64,000 nucleotides of DNA from NCBI GenBank assembly GCA_964579295.1, contig CAZOGK010000014.1, positions 1 to 64,000 of the forward strand, in the 5' to 3' direction. Origin of the DNA: JAAYYY01 sp964579295. Lineage in GTDB: Bacteria; Chloroflexota; Anaerolineae; Promineifilales; Promineifilaceae. The position numbers and the translations under genes are program-made. Shown here piece after piece: positions 22,550-31,153 of the stretch (positions within the stretch are counted from its first letter, which is position 1; each line of letters opens with the position of its first letter). A model generated the notes under the pieces. That model had not been told where the DNA came from. It saw nothing but the letters and a program-made list of their open reading frames with translations, and searched no databases.

Positions 22550-24196
22550 CTACTCGCCGTCTTCGCCCATTGAATCGAGCAAAAGGCCCAGACTGGCGGT
22601 CAGTCGCTGGAAGTCGTGCCAGTCGCCTCGCAGCACGGCCGCCAGGTCGCCCAGCCGCTCGCCAATGTAAGGGCGGGTCCGGGCGTTTTCCTGCAGCCGG
22701 TCGAGGATAGCCGCGTCCTTGACCCGCAAGACAACCGTCGGCTCCAGCCGCCCCTCTACGCCCTGCTCGGCCCAGCGCTCGACGGCGCGGCGCACGCTCG
22801 CCGGTGCCGGGCGCTCGCTGGCCTGTTCCAGAAAGCTGAGAATCCGCTCCGGCTGGATGCCGGCTTCTCTCGCCCGCTGCAATGAAGCCGGCGTCAGCTG
22901 ATATTGATAGGGCTCGCCCGGATGCAATGGCCGCGGCGCCGCAATGCGCGCCACCTGGAAACGCTGGTAGCGATTGGCGTTGTGCGGCGCGAGCACAGTC
23001 GCGTCTGGCTGTACGATAATGGGCGCCTCCACGCCGCGGCCGGCCGGGGCCCGGTTCGCCAGCCAATCGAGGGCGCGCCCAGTCAGGCGATAAAGGCCAT
23101 CGCCCGTCTCTGTGAGCCCCAGCCAGTACATGGGCCCGCCGATGAGAAAGCGCAGCAGCCGCCCTTCGACCAGGGGCCAATCCTCGAAGCCGCGCAGGTA
23201 GCGATCCTGGCTCAGGTCGCGCACATACCAGGTATCGTAGTTCCCCTCCGGCCGCTGGAAGTCGGGATCGAGCTGGAAGATATGGGCGACCAGGTCGTCG
23301 AGCGCATACCAGCTATCATCCCGCGGCAGATGGTCAAACAGCGCCGTGCGCGCAGCTATTGGGTCGTTGCTCCAGCCACTTCCTTCGCAGGCCAGGCCGG
23401 GCGTATGGTGCAGCTCATTCCAGCTGCTGGCGCTCCAGGCCTCGGCCAGCGCGCGCAGCTGCGCCTCGCGCCCCTGGCGCAGCCAATCGGCGGCTGCGCG
23501 CGCCGGGCGCAGCCGGCCCCGGTCGCTGCGCAGCAGGCCAGCGTCCGCGGCCAACGTCAACAGCAAGTCCAGCCGATCGCTGTCAGCGTCGAAGAGATAA
23601 GAGCCCAGGCGCTCGCGCTCATCCTCCGCCAGCGGCGAGCGCTGGGCAAAGGCCAGGCAGGTCGTCAGGTCGTCAACGGCTGTCGACGAAGCGGGGTCGA
23701 ACGCGCCCGGCGGGCTGGCGGGCTGCAGGCCGTGGTCAGCGCCGTCCTGCGCCGGCGCCTCCGGCGGTGGCAGCTTCGCCAGCAGCTCATGGGGCAGGTA
23801 ATAGTATTCCACCAGGGCGTCGGCTTCGGCGGCCTGGTCAAACGCCCGATAGATAAGGCCGCGATACCAGAGCAGCTCGGTAACGCTGACGGGGTCCAGC
23901 CACGGCTCCTCGCGCTCCAGGCGTCCGGGCCCCATTTCGCGCAGCTCGCCGTAGCTGCGGGTGAAGGCGCCGACGGCAAGACGACCGCCGGCCGCCACCA
24001 GGGCCCTCAGGGCTTCCGCTTCTTCTGCCGGCATGTAGTCCAGCTCGGCGGCCAGCTCAACCTGGTCCAGCGCGGACTCCAATTCTTTCACGGCCCGGTT
24101 CTTATCGGCGCCGGTCAGGTCCAATTCCCACCACTCGCCAATAACCCGCAGGGTAACAAGCTCGTGGTCCGCAAGGGCAGAGACTAACGATCGCAT
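22550..24196 (-). CDS. Helicase-associated (XPB/Ssl2-like) domain protein lacking a helicase motor
   Basis: 548 residues with no Walker A, DEAD box or other motor motif. The C-terminal third (EAPIIVQPDATVLAPHNAN, then LTPASLQRAREAGI and ILSFLEQASERPAP) matches the helicase C-terminal-like domain Helicase_C_3 seen in XPB-related bacterial proteins. The N-terminal part is winged-helix-like and Leu/Ala rich. In Actinobacteria such proteins are encoded near an XPB-like helicase; none is visible here. The stop lies 10 bases from the convergent TPR gene, and the lipid kinase gene precedes it by 13 bases. Confidence 0.75.
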   Translation of the reverse strand: MRSLVSALADHELVTLRVIGEWWELDLTGADKNRAVKELESALDQVELAAELDYMPAEEAEALRALVAAGGRLAVGAFTRSYGELREMGPGRLEREEPWLDPVSVTELLWYRGLIYRAFDQAAEADALVEYYYLPHELLAKLPPPEAPAQDGADHGLQPASPPGAFDPASSTAVDDLTTCLAFAQRSPLAEDERERLGSYLFDADSDRLDLLLTLAADAGLLRSDRGRLRPARAAADWLRQGREAQLRALAEAWSASSWNELHHTPGLACEGSGWSNDPIAARTALFDHLPRDDSWYALDDLVAHIFQLDPDFQRPEGNYDTWYVRDLSQDRYLRGFEDWPLVEGRLLRFLIGGPMYWLGLTETGDGLYRLTGRALDWLANRAPAGRGVEAPIIVQPDATVLAPHNANRYQRFQVARIAAPRPLHPGEPYQYQLTPASLQRAREAGIQPERILSFLEQASERPAPASVRRAVERWAEQGVEGRLEPTVVLRVKDAAILDRLQENARTRPYIGERLGDLAAVLRGDWHDFQRLTASLGLLLDSMGEDGE

Positions 24197-24209
24197 TGGG
24201 CTTTCACTG

Positions 24210-25118
24210 CTAGACGATTACCTTCAGTGCCTGGGGGAGCGTCTGGATCGCCAGCTCGCGCACATCCTCGTCCGCCGTGGCGAAAATCTCGCCGTCCACA
24301 TGGATTGGCAGCGGCATGTCAGCGCGCAGGGTGACGCTCTTGCTGCGCCGCATCTGGACGACCTTGCTCGTTATATGTGTCCCTTTCATCACCCGCGGCA
24401 TCATGCGCAGCATGGTAGCGCGGCCGACAGGGTTGACGAGACAGCTATCGACCAGCCCATCGTCAAACGCGGCTTCTGGAGTCAGCCGGAAGCCGCCGCC
24501 AATACGTGGCCCCACGCCGATTGCCAGTAGGAGTGAAGGCTGTCGAACTGCCTCGCCGTCAAAAACCAGCTCAAAGTGGGGCAGCTGGTAGTTCAGCGCA
24601 ATCGTCTGCAGCGCGCCAGCAAAGTAAGCGACAAACCCATGCAGCCGCTTGATTTTGCTGGCGGCGATGGCGATGGCCGCGTCGAAGCCGATGCCGATGC
24701 CATTACAAGCATAGCGAGTGCGCCCGTGGTTATCCACGACCTCGGCCAGGTCCAGGAGCCGAGGCTCCCCGTTAACGAGACGCTCCAGGGATGCCGCCAG
24801 TGGTGCCTGCAGCCCCAGGCCAGCGGCGTAGTCGTTGCCCGACCCAATGGGGATGAGGCCAACGGCCGGTCGCTGCTCAGGGGGCAAGCTCATCAAACCA
24901 TTGGCGATTTCATGGATGGTGCCGTCGCCGCCCGCGACGCCAATGCGCTCGTAGCCGGCTTCAGCAGCCGCGCGCGCCAGGATGGCCGCGTGGCCCGGCG
25001 ATTGGGTCAGCACAACCTGGCATTCGCCATGCTGCGTGCCCCACATCTCCAGCGCTTCCTTTTCCCGGATAGCCCGGCCGCGGTCGGCTCCGGGATTGAG
25101 GATGATTTGTGTGGGCAC
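24210..25118 (-). CDS. Diacylglycerol kinase family lipid kinase
   Basis: Phosphorylates diacylglycerol or a related lipid with ATP at the membrane face. It has 302 residues from the GTG at 25118, which has AAGGG and GGAG just upstream; an ATG further upstream adds sequence unlike the family. Family motifs are all present: IILNPGADRGRA at the start, GGDGTIHEIANGL (catalytic and ATP-binding) and PIGSGNDYAAGLG. It could be YegS-, BmrU- or DgkB-like, and substrate choice cannot be told. It precedes the helicase-like gene by 13 bases. Confidence 0.92.
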   Translation of the reverse strand: MPTQIILNPGADRGRAIREKEALEMWGTQHGECQVVLTQSPGHAAILARAAAEAGYERIGVAGGDGTIHEIANGLMSLPPEQRPAVGLIPIGSGNDYAAGLGLQAPLAASLERLVNGEPRLLDLAEVVDNHGRTRYACNGIGIGFDAAIAIAASKIKRLHGFVAYFAGALQTIALNYQLPHFELVFDGEAVRQPSLLLAIGVGPRIGGGFRLTPEAAFDDGLVDSCLVNPVGRATMLRMMPRVMKGTHITSKVVQMRRSKSVTLRADMPLPIHVDGEIFATADEDVRELAIQTLPQALKVIV

Positions 25119-25236
25119 TTTCCCTTCTCCTCGCTGATGAATGGGCGCATTATACAGCAGGAGCGGCGGGCGGGTAAACGCTCCTGGGCGCTTCTGACGC
25201 ACGTGGGATATAGGTACGGGGCAGCGTTGCCCTTTC

Positions 25237-25265
25237 TTTACACCCCCCTGTAAACGTGCTATACT
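25237..25265 (+). promoter_or_regulatory. Predicted promoter of the DUF6754/MutL operon
   Basis: TTTACA (25237-25242), a 17-base spacer, then TATACT (25260-25265), 5/6 matches in each. The start would be about 24 bases before the GTG of the first small gene. No other promoter is apparent before 33941, so about 8.7 kb may be one transcript. Confidence 0.65.
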
Positions 25266-25295
25266 CTTCCTCGAATAACGTTACGTCAACTTGAA

Positions 25296-25592
25296 GTGGA
25301 GAAGAGGCTGGGCGCCTACCGGCAACTAGGGATGGTGCTGCACACCCGCCAGGAGGAACAGTTGGTGCGGCGAGTCGCCGCGACCGTGAGGCAGTGGGGC
25401 CTGCGCGGGCTCGCCGTGACGGCGCTACAGGTAGGCCGCCCGTTCTTGCTCGTTGCGGGGCAGCTACTGTGGATTGCCCAGCCGGCGCTCAGCCTGCGCT
25501 GGTCGGCCCGGCAGATCGGCGCACTGGCCGAGCTGTTGGAGGAGCCGGGTACGGCCGACTACCTGATAAGCTTACTTGATGGCGATGGATGA
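25296..25592 (+). CDS. Small hydrophobic-centred protein, first gene of the DUF6754/MutL locus
   Basis: A 98-residue protein starting at GTG. I do not recognise a family. It has a basic, Arg-rich N-terminal helix (about 1-37), a hydrophobic stretch (LAVTALQVGRPFLLVAGQLLW, about 39-60) that could be one membrane segment, then an amphipathic tail. No clear Shine-Dalgarno is visible. It overlaps the DUF6754 gene by 14 bases and follows the predicted promoter directly, which supports it as a real gene, but it is the least certain of this operon. Confidence 0.55.
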   Translation: MEKRLGAYRQLGMVLHTRQEEQLVRRVAATVRQWGLRGLAVTALQVGRPFLLVAGQLLWIAQPALSLRWSARQIGALAELLEEPGTADYLISLLDGDG

Positions 25593-26340
25593 TTTCCCTC
25601 TCGTACTCGCGGTCATCGCACTGGTCGTCGTCCTCCTGCTGCGCGAATTGCGCAGGGCACGGCGCGGCATCCTGCCTGCGCTCCGCCCGCACGCTGCCTA
25701 CCAGGCGTTACAGCAGCAGATGGGTCGCTCCGTCGAGAGCGGCCAGCGGCTGCACATTACCCCCGGCCAGGGCGAGCTGCAGTCGCCTCAGGGACCGGCC
25801 AGCGTCGCAGGCCTCGGCGCACTGGCGGAGATAGCCGCGGAGAGCAGCGCCAGCGGCATCGCCCCCCTGGTCACGGTAGGCGCCGGCACGCTGCTACCCG
25901 CCGCTCAGGGCGCGGTGCGGCGGGCCTATGAGGCCAGCGGCCGCGGCGCCGAGTTCCAGCCTGGCGACACGCACTTTCTTGCCGATAGCGCCTTTCCTTT
26001 CGTCTATGCAGCCGGCGCAACGCTGCTGGTGCAGCAATCCGATGTAGGTAGCAACGTCGCTCTTGGCCACTTTGGCGGCGAGCTGGGAATCCTGGCGGAA
26101 GCGGGACAGCGCCGCGACCCGGAGCAGATCCTGGGCAGCGACGACCCGACGGCGGCCGCCGTCGCCGCCGCGTTTACAGCCAACGCCGTCTGGGGTGAAG
26201 AGCTATTTGCCGCGCGCGCCTATCTGGGCCGAGAGCCGCAACAGTTGGCAAGCCTGCGCACACAGGACATGCTGCGCTGGCTCATAGCACTGATTGTGCT
26301 GGTGGCCGCCTTGCTCGGCGCGCTGGGCATAGTGGGGTAA
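25579..26340 (+). CDS. DUF6754 family membrane protein
   Basis: 253 residues from the ATG at 25579; TTG at 25576 and ATG at 25585 are alternatives. An N-terminal helix (about 6-25) and a C-terminal helix (about 232-252) flank a soluble domain. That domain contains GQRLHITPGQGELQSPQG, APLVTVGAGTLLPAAQG, and GGELGILAEAGQRRDPEQILGS, the character of DUF6754, a family known mainly from Chloroflexota and relatives. Function is unknown. It overlaps the small gene before it and lies 3 bases ahead of the next membrane-protein gene. Confidence 0.82.
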   Translation: MAMDDFPLVLAVIALVVVLLLRELRRARRGILPALRPHAAYQALQQQMGRSVESGQRLHITPGQGELQSPQGPASVAGLGALAEIAAESSASGIAPLVTVGAGTLLPAAQGAVRRAYEASGRGAEFQPGDTHFLADSAFPFVYAAGATLLVQQSDVGSNVALGHFGGELGILAEAGQRRDPEQILGSDDPTAAAVAAAFTANAVWGEELFAARAYLGREPQQLASLRTQDMLRWLIALIVLVAALLGALGIVG

Positions 26341-26343
26341 GCG

Positions 26344-26952
26344 ATGAATCTCCTTAAGCGCGGGCTCCCCACGACCATCGCCATTATCGCCGGCCTGGCG
26401 ACGCTGGCCGGCCTGCTCGTGTTTCCGGAACTGGGTAACCGTCTCCTCGAGTGGGCAGCTTTTCTGGCAGCCGTGGCCCTGGTGCTGGGTATCCTAAACC
26501 TCTTCGCCATTCACCTGCGCCGGACCGCTGCCGGCAATCTCTATAGCCTGGTGCTGGTCATTGCCATGCTGGCGGTCTTCGCGCTGGCCGTGACCGACGC
26601 GCTGGGCATCACCAGTGCGGGCGTGGAGCAGCTATTTATGCTCGTTCAGGCGCCGCTGGAAGCGGCCCTGGCCTCCCTGCTCGCCTTTTTCCTGCTCTTT
26701 GCGGGCATCCGTCTCTGGCAGCGGCAGCGCAGCGGTTGGTCCGTGCTGTTTTTACTGACTGTTCTTGTCCTACTTCTCATCCAGAGCCCGCTGCCGGCGG
26801 CGCTGGCGGCGCTGGTTGAGCCGGTGCGAACGTTCATCTATGCGGTGGTTGTGACTGCGGGGGTGCGTGGTTTCCTCTTGGGGGTAGCGCTGGCTACGAT
26901 TGTCCTCAGCATCCGGCTACTGGCGGGTCTCGAGCGGCCTTACAGCTCGTAA
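26344..26952 (+). CDS. Polytopic membrane protein of the DUF6754/MutL locus
   Basis: A 202-residue protein of unknown family with about six hydrophobic helices (near 9-28, 35-60, 66-90, 103-121, 126-150 and 160-195) and short loops. There are no catalytic motifs and no charged residues within the helices that suggest a transporter. It starts 3 bases after the DUF6754 gene, and its stop overlaps the start of the long zinc-ribbon gene (TAATG), so the three are probably made in step. A structural or anchoring role is plausible but unproven. Confidence 0.85.
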   Translation: MNLLKRGLPTTIAIIAGLATLAGLLVFPELGNRLLEWAAFLAAVALVLGILNLFAIHLRRTAAGNLYSLVLVIAMLAVFALAVTDALGITSAGVEQLFMLVQAPLEAALASLLAFFLLFAGIRLWQRQRSGWSVLFLLTVLVLLLIQSPLPAALAALVEPVRTFIYAVVVTAGVRGFLLGVALATIVLSIRLLAGLERPYSS

Positions 26953-29900
26953 TGGCTATGATCTGTCGGCAATGTGACGCCCGGAATCCGGCGAATAGTA
27001 AGTTCTGCAATAACTGCGGCGCCTCGCTGCGCCCTATTACGTCCTTTTTCTGCCCCGATTGCGGCGCATCGAATCCCAACCACCTCCTCTACTGCGACCA
27101 GTGCGGCGCACGTCTCGGCGGAGCGGAGATTTTTGACGAGCAGCAGGGAGCGCCGGATGAGCGCCCGGATGCTTCTCCCGTCCCCTTCACGCTGCCATCG
27201 CTCCCTGAAGGCAAGACAGGCAATATCAATCTTGGCGAAGGTATCCCCGACTGGCTAGAAACTGGCGAGACGGACGATGATGCGGGCGACGAGGCGCCGG
27301 ACCAGCACCGGGCCGCGGACGATTTGCCAACCTGGCTCCTCGGCGAGGAGCAGGAGCAGACGTTCTTCCGCGATAGCCGCACCACGGACGAGCTTTTCGC
27401 CCCGGCGGATAAGCCAGCCGGCGAGGGCAAGCAGCCAGCCGAACAGGAGCTGCCTGACTGGCTGCGCGGCCTGGCCCCGGAAGGAACCGGTCCGCTGCCC
27501 GTTAGCCAGAACCCGGCGGAAAGCGGTGATGACCAGCGCTCCCTGGACGAGTGGCTGGCGCGACAGGAGGAACCGGCCGCTGCTGAGAGTTCCGATTGGC
27601 CGGATGAAACAGGAGAGCCGCCCACAGAGCCTGATTTAAGCTCTGCCCATGTAGAATGGCCGCCGGAGCTGCAGGGCGCTGAGGACGATGCCAGTGACTG
27701 GCTGGCCGCCCTGACCGGGGCCGCTGCAGAAAGCGGCGCCGGGGAGCCGCCGGCGGCTGAAGAGCCAACGGACCACGCAGAAGACGACGCCGCCATGGCG
27801 TCACAGATGGAAAGCCGGCCCATTGGGCAATCGCCCGAGGCAGAAAGCAGCAGCGTGGCCGACGACGCTCCGGAGATGGAGGGCGTCCCGGACTGGCTGT
27901 TAGGCGTCACACCACCATCTCCCCCCGTGGTCGAGCCGGCCGCCGACGCTATCCCGGACTGGCTCAGCGACCTGACGGAAGAAGCAGCGCCGCAGCAGGC
28001 GAGCGAGGAAGCTGCTCCCTTGCAGGAGGAGGGCCTCCCAGACTGGCTGACCGACCCACACCCGTCCCCGGAAGAAGCGCCCGCTGCAGAGGCTGACCCG
28101 GCTGCCGAAGCAGCCGAGGAGCTGCCGGACTGGTTGGAAGAAATGAGCGCGCCGGCTGCCGCAAGCGAGCCGGACCCGGCTCTGGCAGATGACGCCGCAT
28201 CCGAGACCGCCGACTGGCTCCTCGACCTCGACTTCTCCGCCGACCTGCAAGAGGAAGCGAGCACGCCCGACTGGCTGTTAGGGCTGGACGACGATGAGGC
28301 TGAGGAGACGATAACCGGCGAGGCCTTTCCCGAGTGGCTCCGGCCCGCCGCCGGCCAGGACGCTGGGCCAGCAGCCGAGGAGACGCCCGGCGATGAGAGC
28401 TGGTTGGAGCCGGAAGAGCCAGCAACTGCAGAGTCAGAGTCCGGCGCGGCCGGCGCCTATGACTGGCTGCCTGAAGGGGAAGAGACGCCCGACTGGCTGC
28501 TGGCCGTAACTGCCGAAGATGATCAGCCAGAGACCCCCACTGAAGAGGAGGTTCCCGACTGGCTGAGCGAGCTTGACGCCGCCATTGGCGAGCTGGAGGC
28601 CGCCAGCCAGGAGAGCGGCGACGATTGGTTGGACCTCGAAGGCGATACAACTACGACCAGCCGCGAAGATGTCGAAGAAGCGTGGACCAACGCCCAACGC
28701 GCGGCCGCAGAAGCCGGGCCGGATACCGAGGAATCGGAAAAGGAGCGGCTGCCCGCCTGGCTGGCGCCCACGGAATTGAGCGCCCAGGTGGACCGGCTGG
28801 AATTCGAGGATGAAGAGCCGGCGCCCCCCACTGCGGACCAGACTGCCCCGCCAGAAGCGGCGGCGCCGGACGACGCCGAGGCTATCCCCGACTGGCTGCG
28901 CGAGCTGGATGCTGTCAGCCATCCGGGGACGGCCTCTCTCGACGAGGGGAAGCTGCCTGAGTGGCTGCGCACGGAGCCGGAAGCCGAGCCGCACGATGAG
29001 ACGGAGGCCGGCTGGTCGGCCGGCAAGCCCGCCCCCGATGAGACAGAGCAAACAGCGGCCTCGACAGTGGCGGGCGCGCAGGAGCTGAACGACGCCGAGC
29101 TGGAAATGGATGAGATCCTCGGCGAGCTTGAAGGCGCTACGGTCATTCCGCCTGCCGAGCTGCCCGATTGGCTGGAAGATGTCGTCGTCAGCGAGGAGTT
29201 CCCCAGCGACCTGGCGCCGCCAGACCTCGATACGGTCCCCAGGGTTCTGGCCAGCAAAGAACTGCCGGATTGGCTGGAGGACAGTCTGCCCGACGACGAG
29301 CTTGCCGAGCCGGCCGCCGCCGCAGAGCTGCCCGGCTGGCTGCAGCGCCCGCCGTTGGCAGAGCCAGAACTGCCGGCCATCGAACTTGAGGCTGGCGAAG
29401 CGGGTGAATGGACCCAGATGCTCAGCGAGCTTAGCTCGGCCGAGGATACAGCGGAAGAAATCAGCGCCGCTGACATTCCCGAGTGGCTGCAGGATCTGCA
29501 GCCCGGTCGTGCCGGCAGCAGCCCGCGCGTAGAAGCGGAAACTGTCACCGCCGGGCCGCTCGCCGGGCTGAGCGGCGTGCTGGGTGTCGAGCCCATTGTC
29601 GCCGCCAGCCGCGCCTCGGAGTTCTCCGGGCGCTTTGAGACCAGCAAGGAACAGCAAGAGCAGGCGGCGCTGTTGCGCGAGTTAACGCGCACCGAGCCGC
29701 ACGTCGCAGGGCGAGTCGTCGGCCGGCCGAGGGTCGTAGCGTCTCCCTGGCTGCGGATTATCCTGTCGCTCTTACTGCTGGCGGCGGTGGTCACCGGCCT
29801 CGTTCTGCCGAACCTGCTCGACGTCAGCGCATCGCCTATTTACCCGGTGGCTCCGGTCAGTGACGTGCTGGACAGCGCGGCCGGCCAGCCTGTGCTGGTC

Positions 29901-30515
29901 GTGTTCGATTACACACCCGCGCTCGGCGGTGTCCTGAACCGCCAGGCAGAGCTGCTGCTGCAATCCCTGGCGGCGCAGGGCAGCCCAGTCGTCTACGCCA
30001 GCCAGTCGGCAGCCGGTCTGGCGCTGGGCGCCGCTGCGGTGACGGCGGGCGATGACCTGCAGGCGATCCGGCTCGGCTATATTCCCGGAGAAACGGTCGG
30101 CCTGCGCCGGCTGGCCGCCTGTCTGGAGCCGGCCGGGGGCAGCCCGGACCCCTGTACCGCCTACCCGGCCGAGCTGTCCTCAGTCGCCGCCATTGTCCTG
30201 CTCACCGGCGAACGGGATAGCCTGGTCGATTGGATTGAACAGGTTGACGCCATCGCCAACGTCCCGCTGGTGGCCGGCGTGACGCGGGCGCTACTGCCTG
30301 TGGCGGCGCCCTATTACGGCAGCGGGCAAATAGATGGGCTGCTGGCCGGCGAGCCTGGGGCAGCCGCCTACGCTGCGGCCAGCGGCGGGGCAGAGCCTGG
30401 CGCGCAGACGGCCGCAGCGCTGGCGACCTGGCTCGTCGTCGCCCTACTCCTGGTGGGTAATATTCTGTCGGCAATCGGCGCGTTCGCCGGTTCGGCGCGG
30501 TCGAGGCGATCATGA
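26952..30515 (+). CDS. Double zinc-ribbon membrane protein with 24 '-WL' short linear motifs
   Basis: 1187 residues in four parts. (1) Residues 1-55 hold two zinc ribbons (CRQC/CNNC and CPDC/CDQC). (2) About 90-850 is an acidic, Pro/Ala/Glu-rich, probably disordered region with 24 copies of a motif ending in WL, most of the form (hydrophobic)-P-D-W-L, twelve of them exact PDWL. (3) A membrane helix lies at about 932-952. (4) A probably external domain of about 195 residues follows (VLVVFDYTPALGGVLNRQAELLL), with a last membrane helix and a basic tail. The tail overlaps the next gene by 4 bases. I do not recognise a characterised homolog; the repeats suggest a multivalent scaffold. Confidence 0.85.
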   Translation: MAMICRQCDARNPANSKFCNNCGASLRPITSFFCPDCGASNPNHLLYCDQCGARLGGAEIFDEQQGAPDERPDASPVPFTLPSLPEGKTGNINLGEGIPDWLETGETDDDAGDEAPDQHRAADDLPTWLLGEEQEQTFFRDSRTTDELFAPADKPAGEGKQPAEQELPDWLRGLAPEGTGPLPVSQNPAESGDDQRSLDEWLARQEEPAAAESSDWPDETGEPPTEPDLSSAHVEWPPELQGAEDDASDWLAALTGAAAESGAGEPPAAEEPTDHAEDDAAMASQMESRPIGQSPEAESSSVADDAPEMEGVPDWLLGVTPPSPPVVEPAADAIPDWLSDLTEEAAPQQASEEAAPLQEEGLPDWLTDPHPSPEEAPAAEADPAAEAAEELPDWLEEMSAPAAASEPDPALADDAASETADWLLDLDFSADLQEEASTPDWLLGLDDDEAEETITGEAFPEWLRPAAGQDAGPAAEETPGDESWLEPEEPATAESESGAAGAYDWLPEGEETPDWLLAVTAEDDQPETPTEEEVPDWLSELDAAIGELEAASQESGDDWLDLEGDTTTTSREDVEEAWTNAQRAAAEAGPDTEESEKERLPAWLAPTELSAQVDRLEFEDEEPAPPTADQTAPPEAAAPDDAEAIPDWLRELDAVSHPGTASLDEGKLPEWLRTEPEAEPHDETEAGWSAGKPAPDETEQTAASTVAGAQELNDAELEMDEILGELEGATVIPPAELPDWLEDVVVSEEFPSDLAPPDLDTVPRVLASKELPDWLEDSLPDDELAEPAAAAELPGWLQRPPLAEPELPAIELEAGEAGEWTQMLSELSSAEDTAEEISAADIPEWLQDLQPGRAGSSPRVEAETVTAGPLAGLSGVLGVEPIVAASRASEFSGRFETSKEQQEQAALLRELTRTEPHVAGRVVGRPRVVASPWLRIILSLLLLAAVVTGLVLPNLLDVSASPIYPVAPVSDVLDSAAGQPVLVVFDYTPALGGVLNRQAELLLQSLAAQGSPVVYASQSAAGLALGAAAVTAGDDLQAIRLGYIPGETVGLRRLAACLEPAGGSPDPCTAYPAELSSVAAIVLLTGERDSLVDWIEQVDAIANVPLVAGVTRALLPVAAPYYGSGQIDGLLAGEPGAAAYAAASGGAEPGAQTAAALATWLVVALLLVGNILSAIGAFAGSARSRRS
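27240..29490 (+). repeat. Coding repeat: 24 degenerate PDWL-type motifs
   Basis: Within the zinc-ribbon gene a short codon pattern around ccggactggctg recurs about every 60-150 bases. Spacers vary in length and sequence, so the motif is conserved while the linkers are not. This differs from recent tandem duplication, where the linkers would repeat too. Variants include LPTWL, LDEWL, FPEWL, LPAWL and LPGWL. Confidence 0.85.
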
Positions 30516-31153
30516 GCGAGCTGGTCACTGTTATCGTCGGCTTTATCCTCACCCTCTTTATTTACAGCTATCTGGTGGGCGATAACCCGCTTTATCGGCT
30601 GGCGGTGCACCTGCTCGTCGGCGTCAGCGCCGCCTACGCCGCTGTCGTCGCCGTGCGCGAGCTGTTTCTGCCGTTGGTGCGGCGCCTCGCCGCCGACCCG
30701 CTGGCGACAGACAGCCTGCTCTGGCTGGCGCCGCTCTTCTTCGCCCTGCTCTTATTGCTCGGCTGGCTGCGTCCGGTCGCCTGGCTGGCCGATAACAGCG
30801 TCGGCGCTCTGGTAGGCGTTGGCGCCAGCGTAGCTCTGGTGGGTGCGATCACCGGCACGCTCTTTCCCCAGCTCTTCCTGGCCGAGAGCAACCTCGCCCT
30901 GGCCCTGGGCATTGCCCTGCTCACTGTGCTGGCCCTGCTCTACTTCCAGTTCACGGGTAAGACAGACGCCGATGGCGCGTTCGCCGTTGGCGGCGGCCGG
31001 CGGTTCATCAGCGTTGGCGGGCGTCTGGTATTGACCATTGCCTTCGCTGCCCTCTTTGCCGGCCTGCTGGCAACGAGCCTGGCCTTGCTCGTCGAGCGCG
31101 TCGCCTTCTTTGCTTCCTGGATCATGGAGTTAGTTGGCGGGACCCTGCCATGA
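30512..31153 (+). CDS. Polytopic membrane protein of the DUF6754/MutL locus
   Basis: 213 residues with about six hydrophobic segments (near 5-23, 30-52, 68-92, 96-118, 126-145 and 163-200). No family motif is recognised. A polar loop between helices five and six (TGKTDADGAFAVGGGRRF) may face one side of the membrane. Start and stop both overlap neighbours by 4 bases (ATGA type), with the zinc-ribbon gene before and mutL-like after, which indicates strict co-translation. Confidence 0.85.
   Translation: MSELVTVIVGFILTLFIYSYLVGDNPLYRLAVHLLVGVSAAYAAVVAVRELFLPLVRRLAADPLATDSLLWLAPLFFALLLLLGWLRPVAWLADNSVGALVGVGASVALVGAITGTLFPQLFLAESNLALALGIALLTVLALLYFQFTGKTDADGAFAVGGGRRFISVGGRLVLTIAFAALFAGLLATSLALLVERVAFFASWIMELVGGTLP

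Noticed and set aside
22904..24187. 427-codon open frame opposite the helicase-like gene
   Set aside because: Antisense, low-complexity Arg/Gln/Ala sequence; the minus-strand frame has family motifs.
27240..29490. CRISPR-like or tandem DNA repeat reading of the recurring ccggactggctg pattern
   Set aside because: Spacing is irregular, the frame is kept and only codons for PDWL-like motifs recur; this is a protein motif repeat.
27089..29794. Long minus-strand open frames (391, 423 and 407 codons) opposite the PDWL protein
   Set aside because: They are Ser/Gly/Ala-rich mirrors of a repetitive acidic gene. The plus-strand frame has zinc ribbons, membrane helices and overlaps with its neighbours.
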